A stretch of DNA of 64,000 bases from Rhodopirellula sp. SM50 (GTDB taxonomy: Bacteria > Planctomycetota > Planctomycetia > Pirellulales > Pirellulaceae): contig NZ_NTFY01000071.1 of NCBI RefSeq assembly GCF_002289565.1, positions 33,473-97,472 on the forward strand. The letters are read 5' to 3'. The translations under genes and the position numbers were made by a program. Shown piece by piece: positions 9,540 through 19,656 of this stretch. The notes under the pieces were generated by a model. That model was not told the origin of the DNA and searched no databases. It was given only the letters and a program-made list of their open reading frames with translations. Position 1 is the first letter of the stretch, and each line of letters begins with the position of its first letter.

Positions 9540-11501
9540 ATGCGTCGATCGTTTCTGATCACGACCGCACTGGCAGCGGCGATCGTACTCGCTGGATGCG
9601 ATCGCGGGGCGAAACGATCTCCGTCCCAGACCATCACAACGCCTGATGTGACGGTGGAAGAAAACATTGAGCCTGCCATCGCCCTGTCCTCCGACGCGTC
9701 GCAAACGTCCGAAACCACACGCGAGCAAGACGACGACGCGGTCAATACGGATTCCGTCGCAGCGGATTCCGCTTCAGCAGAAAACCAGACAGAAGCCGGA
9801 GCGACAGACGCCAGTGCAGACGTCAGTGCAGACGTCAGTGCAGACGTCAGTGCAGACGTCAGTGCAGACGTCAGCGTGGACGATGCAAATGAGCTCGGCG
9901 CTTCGCTGGACGAAGGTTCGCCTGATGAAGTGGAATCCGATTCAGCTGACAATCCCGATCCAACCGAAGAACCGCGCGCCGCCTACCGTCTGTGGCTGCC
10001 GACGTCGAAAGGCCCCTTGTTGGTCGACTTGGACGTGTGGGTCGACGGCCAACCGTTGGGTGACGCATTTGCGGAGAAACTTGCCTCCGTGCGAGCGACG
10101 TTGGAAACGTCCGATGAAAAGTCGATTGGCTGGGATCGGCTACTGGAACACGTCGCGGGAGACCCCGCCACATTCGGGCAAACCGCTTCACGCGTCGACG
10201 CTCAACAACAAGCACTGATCAAACGCTACGACCGCGACAAGGACAACTCGGTCGACGAGCAAGAGTTGGTTCGATTCCTGTTTCGTGATTCCAATGTCAC
10301 GCAAGCGTTTCGCCTGTTCGGGACCGACGCATTCCGATGGGCCAACCGTTCCGCTTCGCCGCTGTATGCAGCCATCGACCGAAACCAAGATCGAAAACTC
10401 GATCCGACCGAGATCGAACAGGCCGGCGAATCGTTACTGCGGGAGATCGATCTCAATTCCGATCACTGCATCGACTTTGCCGAGTTGACTCGACTGCGTG
10501 AAAATGAAGCCGATGCCTGGCAGCGTCATCGATCCAACCGCCAAGGCGATGTCGCGATGGATCTATCCGGTTACGTCAATTGGTCGAACCTGTCGTACAC
10601 CATGGGCGGGATGCTGAAAGAAGATCCCGTTCTGCATCCATCCAATCCGGTGAAAACGATTGACGCCGATCAGGATCATTGGATCTCCGAGTCGGAGGCG
10701 GAGTCCGTCCTGACACTCGCCCCGGCATTCACGCTCACCGTCCGGTTCGACAGCGCCGATCCCGCCGCATCGACCGTGGAGACACAGGTGCACGCAGCGG
10801 TTGGCGACGCAGCGGGTCGCGACAACGTCCGCATTGAACATCACGCCGGTTTCTGCTGGATCGCGGGACAGGCGTTGCAAGTCGGTGCCGTTGCGTTGAA
10901 CATGCCGACGCCACAGAACCGAATTCCACGCCAAGTGTTCGTTCAGCTCGATGCCGACAAGGACGGCGCGATCGATGAAAGTGAAATTCCCGAAGCCGCA
11001 AAGGATCAATTTCCGCTCGAATCATTGGACCAAAACGGCGACGGCAAGCTGAGTTTTCTGGAGATCAATCAGGCGTTGCAGCAAAAACAATCGATCTGGA
11101 ACTTTCAAGTCCGCGGCAGAGCCGCTGAACATCCCGACGGCGTCTTCGCCTGGTTGGATCTGGATCACGATCAATTCCTTTCCAGTCGTGAAATCCAGTC
11201 GGCGCCCGCGCGATTGAAAGCTCTGGCACCGGAGGACGTGGCGCTTTCGGCCAACGACATTCCCGACACCTTGATGATTCAATTTTGCCGCGGCGAACCG
11301 GATCAAGACGACGCGCGGTTTCAATTCAGCCGCCGCGTTTCGGTGGGCCCGGACGACCGGCCGAGTTGGGCGATTCACATGGACGCCAATCGAGACGGTG
11401 ATGTATCGGAAAACGAATTCCTCGGCCCGATCGAGACGTTCCGCGAGTTGGACCAAGACGACGATCGCTTTTTATCGGCGGCTGAGGTTCGCCAGCAGTG
11501 A
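9540..11501 (+). CDS. lipoprotein with about nine EF-hand calcium-binding loops
   Basis: The start at ATG 9540 is preferred over GTG 9495 because it gives a perfect lipoprotein signal, MRRSFLITTALAAAIVLAGC, with lipobox LAGC. The 653-residue protein then has an acidic low-complexity linker containing SADV repeats. EF-hand type DxDxDG loops sit near residues 231, 280, 303, 375, 471, 497, 540, 615 and 638, for example DADKDGAIDESE and DQNGDGKLSFLE. Calcium binding by several loops is expected; some loops deviate at the glycine position. It follows DUF1501 and probably shares its transcript. A role as a calcium-dependent partner of the exported DUF1549/DUF1501 proteins is inference. Confidence 0.85.
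   Translation: MRRSFLITTALAAAIVLAGCDRGAKRSPSQTITTPDVTVEENIEPAIALSSDASQTSETTREQDDDAVNTDSVAADSASAENQTEAGATDASADVSADVSADVSADVSADVSVDDANELGASLDEGSPDEVESDSADNPDPTEEPRAAYRLWLPTSKGPLLVDLDVWVDGQPLGDAFAEKLASVRATLETSDEKSIGWDRLLEHVAGDPATFGQTASRVDAQQQALIKRYDRDKDNSVDEQELVRFLFRDSNVTQAFRLFGTDAFRWANRSASPLYAAIDRNQDRKLDPTEIEQAGESLLREIDLNSDHCIDFAELTRLRENEADAWQRHRSNRQGDVAMDLSGYVNWSNLSYTMGGMLKEDPVLHPSNPVKTIDADQDHWISESEAESVLTLAPAFTLTVRFDSADPAASTVETQVHAAVGDAAGRDNVRIEHHAGFCWIAGQALQVGAVALNMPTPQNRIPRQVFVQLDADKDGAIDESEIPEAAKDQFPLESLDQNGDGKLSFLEINQALQQKQSIWNFQVRGRAAEHPDGVFAWLDLDHDQFLSSREIQSAPARLKALAPEDVALSANDIPDTLMIQFCRGEPDQDDARFQFSRRVSVGPDDRPSWAIHMDANRDGDVSENEFLGPIETFRELDQDDDRFLSAAEVRQQ
9807..9878 (+). repeat. 12-bp tandem repeat inside EF-hand lipoprotein gene
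   Basis: Six head-to-tail units of GACGTCAGTGCA type are present; the first and last are slightly diverged. They encode repeated Ser-Ala-Asp-Val. Because the unit is a multiple of three, slippage would change linker length without shifting the frame. The tract lies between the lipobox and the EF-hand region, so it would set the tether length of the lipoprotein. Confidence 0.95.
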
Positions 11502-12051
11502 GGGATCGCAGCGGCCTCAGTATCCCGGAGGGATTACAGCGAGTAGCCGGAGGTCAGCGCAGCGCCACCTCCGGGAAGGCCGGCGCGGAATTCCCACCGA
11601 CCCCGGCGGGGTCGCAGCGATTCGATCCGCCGGCGGTGCCGCAGTCCGCGGTTTTGAGAGAGTTAATCGGGTTGCCGGTTCAACCGGACCGCCGGCCGGG
11701 TCCGAGGGTTCGAGCGCGATTTGCTTCGACGCCCTTCGGGGTCGCGTCAGGCGGGTGCGCGGATCTCCGGAGGTGTCGCTCCGCTCACCTCCGGCTACTG
11801 GCTTTGACCCCGTTCGGGGTCATGCCAGCGACCAAAGAGCGCCCGTAGGCTCGTGCCGAACGGCTGATGGCGCGCCCGGTATCAGCCGATTCGCGCCAGC
11901 GTTCGGGCATCGTGCAAGGTCGCGCGCTCGGCGGGCCCGTAGGCTCGCGCCAAACGGCTGATGGTGCGCCGGTATCAGCCGATTCGCGCCGGCGTTCGGG
12001 CATCGTGCAAGGTCGCGCGCTCGGCGGGCCCGTAGGCTCGCGTCGAACGGC
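11502..12051. repeat. gene-free region with dispersed repeats and a ~94-bp tandem repeat
   Basis: No convincing gene lies here. A ~94-bp unit beginning GCCCGTAGGCTCG is present at 11841-11934, again at 11935-12027, and as a partial third copy at 12028-12050 that abuts the isocitrate dehydrogenase stop. Upstream, CGAGTAGCCGGAGGTCAGCG at 11540-11559 recurs in reverse orientation near 54872-54891, so it belongs to a dispersed family. A related inverted segment, CACCTCCGGCTACTGGCTTT, lies near 11787-11806. The open frames over this region are low-complexity products of the repeats and are not annotated as genes. Confidence 0.85.
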
Positions 12052-14394
<2,343 letters not shown>

Positions 14395-14411
14395 CTGATT
14401 CCGAATCGAGA

Positions 14412-16022
14412 TCACGACAGGTCGATCAGGCTTTCGCCCGTCATTTCAGCCGGCTTTTCCAGCCCCATCAGGGCCAGGACCGTCGGCGCGATGTCTGCCA
14501 ATCGACCGCCCTGGCGCAATGTTTTTCCTTCCAACCCAGGCTCGACGACGATCAGCGGAACATCGTAGGTGGTATGCGCCGTGTGCGGTCCGCCGGTTTC
14601 CGGGTTGATCATCTGTTCGCAGTTGCCGTGGTCGGCGGTGATGACCAGCGATCCGCCGGCGTCCAAGGTCGCATCGACGAGCTTTCCGACACACGCGTCG
14701 ACCGTTTCCACGGCTTTGACCGCGGCGGCTAAGACTCCGGTGTGACCGACCATGTCACCGTTGGCAAAATTGACGATGATCAGTTCACTGCGGCCGGACT
14801 TGATTTCATCGAGTACGTATTGGGTGACCTCCGCCGCCGACATCTCGGGTTTCTGGTCATAGGTCGAGACGTCGCGAGGCGATTGGGCCATTTCCTGGTT
14901 TTGGCCGGGGAACGGGGTGTCGCGGTAATCGTTGAAGAAGAACGTGACGTGGGGGTACTTTTCCGTCTCGGCACAGCGGAACTGATGGAGCCCTTTCTCG
15001 CTGACATACTGGCCAAGAATGTTGGGCATCTTGGGGGGCTTTTCGAAAATGACTTCGACGGGCAGCCCGGTTTCGTACCCCGTCATGGTGGCGTAGTACA
15101 GATCGTTGACCTTGGCACCGCGATCAAAACCGCCGCCGGGAATGTCCGCCCATTGTTGGTCGTCGTACACAAACGCTTTGGTGATTTCACGGGTTCGGTC
15201 ACCGCGATAGTTGATGAACACGACCGCATCGCCGTCGCCGATGGTCGCGGCCGAACCGCCATCGGGCACGATCGACGTCGCTTCGATGAATTCATCCCCG
15301 CTGCGACTCGATTCGGTGGGGTTGTCGTAGTACGCCTGGATCGCTTGTTGGGCCGACGTGGCGGTGCGTTGAGCCCCTTTGGTCAAGGCATCGTAGGCCT
15401 TTTGGACGCGGTCCCATCGCAGGTCACGGTCCATGGCATAGAAGCGACCGACGACGGTTCCGACTCGGCCCACGCCGGCGGCATCGAGTTTGTCTTGGAC
15501 TTTTTGCACGTAGCCCAAGCCGCCGTTGGGCGAGGTGTCGCGGCCGTCGGTGATCGCATGCACGACCAACCGATCCGCCGGCAGCCCGCTGTCTTTGTAC
15601 AAGTCGACGACGGCCAGTGCGTGATCCAAATCGCTGTGGACGCGTCCGTCGGACATCAGCCCCAAAATGTGCAGTTTGCCGCCGGTCTCGCGGATGTGCT
15701 GGAGTGTCCCCAGCAGCACATCGTTCTTGAAGAACTCGCCTTCGCGGATCGAACGGGTGATTCGCATCACTTCTTGATCCACGATCCGTCCGGCACCGAT
15801 GTTTTGGTGCCCCACTTCGCTGTTGCCCATCACGCCGGCGGGCAGCCCGACGTCTTCGCCGGATGTCTTGATCAACACGTTGGGATAGTTTTCCATCAGC
15901 GAGTCGGAGACAGGGATTTTACCCTGAACGACCGCGTTGGCTTTGTCCCACTCGGGGTACGGGTTCTCGCCCCATCCATCACGAACAATCAAAACGACAG
16001 GTTTTCGGCGGACTTCGGTCAT
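14412..16022 (-). CDS. gpmI: 2,3-bisphosphoglycerate-independent phosphoglycerate mutase
   Basis: This glycolytic enzyme interconverts 3- and 2-phosphoglycerate using two metal ions and a phosphoserine intermediate. The start at 16022 gives MTEVRRKPVVLIVRDGWG, matching the family N-terminus; the open frame extends 16 codons upstream without family resemblance. The protein is 536 residues. Metal ligand Asp is in DGWG (residues 15-18) and the catalytic serine is Ser68 in VMGNSEVGH. Also present are NIGAGRIV, AITDGRDTSP and the C-terminal ITADHGNCEQM metal site. Length and motif order are normal. Confidence 0.96.
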   Translation of the reverse strand: MTEVRRKPVVLIVRDGWGENPYPEWDKANAVVQGKIPVSDSLMENYPNVLIKTSGEDVGLPAGVMGNSEVGHQNIGAGRIVDQEVMRITRSIREGEFFKNDVLLGTLQHIRETGGKLHILGLMSDGRVHSDLDHALAVVDLYKDSGLPADRLVVHAITDGRDTSPNGGLGYVQKVQDKLDAAGVGRVGTVVGRFYAMDRDLRWDRVQKAYDALTKGAQRTATSAQQAIQAYYDNPTESSRSGDEFIEATSIVPDGGSAATIGDGDAVVFINYRGDRTREITKAFVYDDQQWADIPGGGFDRGAKVNDLYYATMTGYETGLPVEVIFEKPPKMPNILGQYVSEKGLHQFRCAETEKYPHVTFFFNDYRDTPFPGQNQEMAQSPRDVSTYDQKPEMSAAEVTQYVLDEIKSGRSELIIVNFANGDMVGHTGVLAAAVKAVETVDACVGKLVDATLDAGGSLVITADHGNCEQMINPETGGPHTAHTTYDVPLIVVEPGLEGKTLRQGGRLADIAPTVLALMGLEKPAEMTGESLIDLS

Positions 16023-16247
16023 GGTTCTGGAGTCGATAAGGCGTGGATCAAAAGGGGGCTGGGTTGCCAACCTGCCGACGATTCTCGGCAGCGAATAAGG
16101 AGAATGTTAGCCCAGACGGGGCGTCCTCCAAAGTGGGCCAGGGAAACCCGTCCCTTCGTCGCCGGATTGCGGCTGAGATTCTTCCGACGTGACCTTGCAA
16201 TCGGTCCAGTCAGCCAACGCAGCAATCCAACGTCCGTCTCTCACTGA

Positions 16248-16284
16248 GCATCGATTCGGCGCATCGATTCGGCGCATCGATTCG
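16248..16284. repeat. 13-bp tandem repeat, nearly three copies
   Basis: GCATCGATTCGGC is repeated at 16248-16260 and 16261-16273, with a truncated third copy at 16274-16284. Each unit contains the palindrome ATCGAT. It sits about 300 bp upstream of the sigma-54 promoter, a distance compatible with an enhancer, but there is no direct evidence for regulatory use. Confidence 0.8.
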
Positions 16285-16437
16285 AACATCGTCGACCCCC
16301 TCAGATCGCTTATTCGAGAGGGAATCCGATGCCCGGCTAGAACGGCTTCAGGGCGGTCAGCGACGAAACACGTTGATTCCGAATCGGCCATCGCAACACT
16401 TCCGCTGGGGATCGGATCACTCGCACGAATGATTTTT

Positions 16438-16478
16438 CTGAGAACGCAATTTTCCGGCCGGAAGAATTTCCTGAGAAC
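16438..16478 (+). promoter_or_regulatory. candidate activator-binding boxes (two CTGAGAAC direct repeats)
   Basis: CTGAGAAC occurs at 16438-16445 and again at 16471-16478. The 33-bp spacing is about three helical turns, so both would lie on the same DNA face. The first sits inside the palindrome TTCTGAGAA. They lie roughly 105-145 bp upstream of the sigma-54 promoter, the usual range for enhancer-binding proteins. Regulatory function is inferred from position and spacing only. Confidence 0.4.
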
Positions 16479-16582
16479 CGAAAACTTTGCCAGCACAGCT
16501 AAATTTACCGCGATATTCGGAACTTCCGCGGACGGCAGACCGCGCGTGTTCCGCGGCGGACACGAAGTTCAAGGCCCTCTTC

Positions 16583-16597
16583 TGGCACATCACTTGC
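16583..16597 (+). promoter_or_regulatory. sigma-54 (RpoN) -24/-12 promoter
   Basis: TGGCAC (16583-16588), five bases, then TTGC (16594-16597) matches the RpoN consensus TGGCAC-N5-TTGC exactly. The invariant GG and GC are separated by ten bases. Transcription would start near 16609, about 170 bp before the surface-protein ATG at 16781, with no other gene in between. Such promoters require an ATP-dependent enhancer-binding activator. Confidence 0.75.
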
Positions 16598-16780
16598 GTC
16601 CGGGCCTCGGTCGGCTGAAGCAGCCCATGGCTGAATCATCCAAATCCTACACGACCGGTTCCGTTGATGGAGTCGGCAACCGTCGGCAATCGACCAGCGC
16701 GCAGCGACTGACTCTGTCTTTCCGCGTCGCTCTCCGATCGCCACCTCCCCACACGATGAAACGCACCGAGGACCCCAAAA

Positions 16781-19546
16781 ATGAAACGTAGATTCAACCG
16801 GATAGAAAGTCTTGAAAAGCGAAACCTGTTGGCGGCGGGCTTGATCCCGGTCAACGCCACGATCCCGGTCCAGGATAGCTCCAACGGGCTGAACATCGAT
16901 GGCGACGCGGTGATCAAATTCAACGCCATGGTTCTCGATCCGCATCTGGATTCCCCAGATGATGTGAATCTGACGAACTTCGAAGTGACCAGCAATGCTC
17001 AGCTGAGCGGGCAGGTCAACAACGAAAACGTTTCGGGTAGTTACTCCGCCTCGGCCAACAACGACGCCTTGGAAATCCTTGCCAGTGGCGGCGCCTCGAT
17101 TCTGCAAATCAACAGCGTGGCTCCTGACCATCTCGGCGGTTCCATCAATGCGACGATCGGAAGCGAAGCTTGGCAGGCCGGGGTCATCCAGGCGATTTTA
17201 GATTCGGACCTGGACCTAAGCAGCGGTGCGCTCAACGGCAACCTGGACATCAATCTTTCCGGCAACGTGTCCGGCAGTGCGATCAACGAGAACTTTGAAG
17301 TCACGATTTCACAGTCCAACGTCGTGACGGCGGACTTCCCCGACCCGAGTCTAAAGAGTGTTTCCGGGCGTGTCTTTCTGGACGCCGACGGTGATGGAAT
17401 CCGCAGCGAAACCGACGTCGCCGTCGACGATGTGACGGCGGTGTTGCTCGACGGTGACACGGAAATCGACTCGGTCAACGTCGATGCCGACGGATTCTAT
17501 TCGTTCTACAACCTCGGCAGCGGTGATTTTAAAATCCGCATCGACGGGTTGGGAGCCACACAAGAATTTTCGCCGGTGATGGTTGGCGCCGACGGCACGT
17601 TGGACAGTAACATCGATCCCACGACCGGGACGACCGCATCGCTGGACTTTTCCAGCAACACCAACCTGCTGAATATCGATGCCGGCGTTCGAGCCGCGGT
17701 GGACTATGACGCCGACAGTGGATTGATCCCCATCGATGTGACGATCCCGTTCTCGGATCTTTCCAACGGCCTTGAAGTCGACGGCGACGTGGTGCTGCGA
17801 TTCGATGTCACCATCCTGGATCCGAAACTCGATGACGCCAGCGACATCAGCCTGACCAACGTCACCATCACCAGCAGCGGTGCCTTGGATGGACAGGTCA
17901 GTGGCCAAAACGTTGACGGCACCTTCGAAGCGTCGGCCGAATCGGGCGACATCGAAGTCGTCTCCGATTCGAACCCGATGACGCTGCAGATCAACAGCAT
18001 CTCGCCCAATCACATCGATGGAACGTTCTCGGCAACCGTGGGCGGCGCTACGGTTACGAATGCACAATTTAACGCGATTTTGAATTCCGCATTGGACTTC
18101 TCCAGCGGCGAATTGAGCGGCACGTTGTCAGTGGACGTCAGCGGTAACGTCTCGGGCAGTGCGTTTGACGAGACCTTTCAAACTTCCTTCACGCAGTCGA
18201 ATGTAGTTTCGGCGGACTTCCCTGATCCGAGCCAGCAAAGTGTTTCCGGCCGCGTGTTCGTCGATATCGATGGCGATGGCGTGCGTGAAGACGGCGATGT
18301 CGCACTGACCGGGGTGACGGCCGTGCTGATCGATGGTGACACCGAAGTCGCGTCGATGGAAGTTGATGCCAACGGGCATTATTCCTTCTACAACCTGAGC
18401 GGCGGTGATTACCGGGTTCGCATCGACGGGCTGGATTCCCTTGACCAATTCTCACCCTTGATGGCTGGCGGCGACGCTTCGATCGATAGCGATATCGACC
18501 CGAATACGGGTGCCACGGCACTACTCGACTTTAGCAGCGAAACCAATCTGATCAACATCGACGCGGGTGTCATCGTTTCCGCCAACGATCTGGTCAAGAT
18601 GGACACCGTCGGCTTGTACCAGGGCGACATTTCACTGTTCCATCTGAACAGCGAATTGGCCTCGGGCGCTTCGGTCGATTACACCCTCTTCGGACCAGAC
18701 AATGACGCCGGGTGGATTCCACTGGCCGGCGACTGGGACGGCGATGGAACCGACACCGTTGGTCTGTATCAACCCTCCACCTCGATGTTCCATCTGGTCA
18801 ACTCGCTGGGCCAAGGTTCGTCGGATCAACTGTTTGCCTTTGGCCCGTCCGGGAATGCCGGATGGATCCCGCTGGCTGGCGACTGGGACGGGGACGGCGT
18901 TGACACGATCGGGCTTTATCAACCCGACATCTCTCTGTTCCACTTGAAGAATACGTTCGGATCGGGTTCGTCCGACATCTACGCCTCTTTCGGACCGTCC
19001 GGTGACGCCGGCTGGACCCCGCTGGCCGGTGACTGGAACGGAGATGGGACCGATACGATCGGTTTGTATCAGCCCGACGTGTCGCTGTTCCACTTGTCTA
19101 ACTCGTTCGCCGGCGGTGCGTCGGATGAATACGTGGCCTTCGGTGCCTCGGGCAACGTGGGTTGGACGCCCTTGGTGGGTGACTGGAACGGCGACCAGAT
19201 CGACACCATCGGTCTGTATCAGCCCGACGATTCGATCTTCCACTTGATCGACACGTTCCGCTCCGGTGCGTCCGATTATCTGTTCGCGTTCGGCCCCGCT
19301 GGTGATGCCGGATGGACGCCTTTGACGGGCGATTGGGACGGTGCCACGCTTGCCGCATCGTCGTCGGCGAACCTCGCAGCGTCCAGCACCGCCGCGGCAC
19401 GCCCCGCGTCGTCGGATTTGGATCTGCTCGCCGCTGACCAGCTTCGAGCCGCTACCGCCGTGAACGGAATGACGTCCGAATCGGGTTCAGATACCGATGA
19501 CGAAGAGTCATTGCGTGCACTCGACGAGCTGCTGGCGCAATTCTGA
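16781..19546 (+). CDS. modular planctomycete surface protein with SdrD-B-like and FG-GAP-like repeats
   Basis: This 921-residue protein begins MKRRFNRIESLEKRNLLAAG, the planctomycete N-terminal motif of secreted surface proteins (LExRxLLA). Two ~295-residue repeats follow. Each is a beta-rich module plus an SdrD-B/Cna-B-like domain with a calcium-loop-like DADGDG or DIDGDG, starting near 192 and 487. From about 607, five ~48-residue repeats of the form GDWDGDGTDTVGLYQP...LFHL recur, resembling FG-GAP/VCBS blades with aspartate-rich loops. The C-terminus is rich in Ala/Ser, then acidic, ending LRALDELLAQF. GAGGA 8 bp before the ATG is a plausible ribosome site. A sigma-54 promoter lies upstream and a terminator just downstream, so it is monocistronic. 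Confidence 0.9.
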   Translation: MKRRFNRIESLEKRNLLAAGLIPVNATIPVQDSSNGLNIDGDAVIKFNAMVLDPHLDSPDDVNLTNFEVTSNAQLSGQVNNENVSGSYSASANNDALEILASGGASILQINSVAPDHLGGSINATIGSEAWQAGVIQAILDSDLDLSSGALNGNLDINLSGNVSGSAINENFEVTISQSNVVTADFPDPSLKSVSGRVFLDADGDGIRSETDVAVDDVTAVLLDGDTEIDSVNVDADGFYSFYNLGSGDFKIRIDGLGATQEFSPVMVGADGTLDSNIDPTTGTTASLDFSSNTNLLNIDAGVRAAVDYDADSGLIPIDVTIPFSDLSNGLEVDGDVVLRFDVTILDPKLDDASDISLTNVTITSSGALDGQVSGQNVDGTFEASAESGDIEVVSDSNPMTLQINSISPNHIDGTFSATVGGATVTNAQFNAILNSALDFSSGELSGTLSVDVSGNVSGSAFDETFQTSFTQSNVVSADFPDPSQQSVSGRVFVDIDGDGVREDGDVALTGVTAVLIDGDTEVASMEVDANGHYSFYNLSGGDYRVRIDGLDSLDQFSPLMAGGDASIDSDIDPNTGATALLDFSSETNLINIDAGVIVSANDLVKMDTVGLYQGDISLFHLNSELASGASVDYTLFGPDNDAGWIPLAGDWDGDGTDTVGLYQPSTSMFHLVNSLGQGSSDQLFAFGPSGNAGWIPLAGDWDGDGVDTIGLYQPDISLFHLKNTFGSGSSDIYASFGPSGDAGWTPLAGDWNGDGTDTIGLYQPDVSLFHLSNSFAGGASDEYVAFGASGNVGWTPLVGDWNGDQIDTIGLYQPDDSIFHLIDTFRSGASDYLFAFGPAGDAGWTPLTGDWDGATLAASSSANLAASSTAAARPASSDLDLLAADQLRAATAVNGMTSESGSDTDDEESLRALDELLAQF
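18595..19340 (+). repeat. five in-frame ~144-bp repeats in surface protein gene
   Basis: Five consecutive coding repeats of roughly 48 codons are visible, each carrying GLYQP or GLYQG, FHL, a Gly/Ser-rich loop and GDWDGDG or GDWNGD. DNA similarity between copies is high but imperfect, which suggests expansion by duplication followed by drift. They probably form beta-propeller-like or stacked calcium-binding blades. Confidence 0.85.
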
Positions 19547-19588
19547 TCGATCGCTCATTGCATTGATCGTGCAAAAGAACGACATTCA

Positions 19589-19630
19589 CGCCATCGAGGG
19601 CCTCCGCCTTCGATGGCGTTTTCTTTTTGT
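19589..19630 (+). terminator. intrinsic terminator of surface protein gene
   Basis: A 9-bp stem CGCCATCGA (19589-19597) pairs with TCGATGGCG (19610-19618) and is followed by TTTTCTTTTTGTTG. It lies 43 bp after the surface-protein stop and before the next gene. Confidence 0.85.
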
Positions 19631-19656
19631 TGTTGCTTTTGTAAACCCTCTCGCCA

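Larger units (their letters stand above)
16023..16780. other. 758-bp gene-free regulatory region upstream of surface protein
   Basis: No credible gene is seen. The overlapping frames at 16189-16791 (plus) and 16107-16496 (minus) have no recognisable domains and look random. The region must hold the gpmI promoter (minus) and the promoter for the surface-protein gene (plus). It contains a 13-bp triplet repeat at 16248-16284, paired CTGAGAAC boxes at 16438-16478 and a sigma-54 type promoter at 16583-16597, each listed separately. Confidence 0.75.

Noticed and set aside
14742..16247. 501-residue plus-strand open frame
   Set aside because: Antisense to gpmI with no recognisable domain.
16107..16791. 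Open frames of 129 (minus) and 200 (plus) residues in the regulatory region
   Set aside because: They overlap each other and the sigma-54 promoter, and the plus frame overlaps the surface-protein start. No domain, signal or ribosome site supports them.
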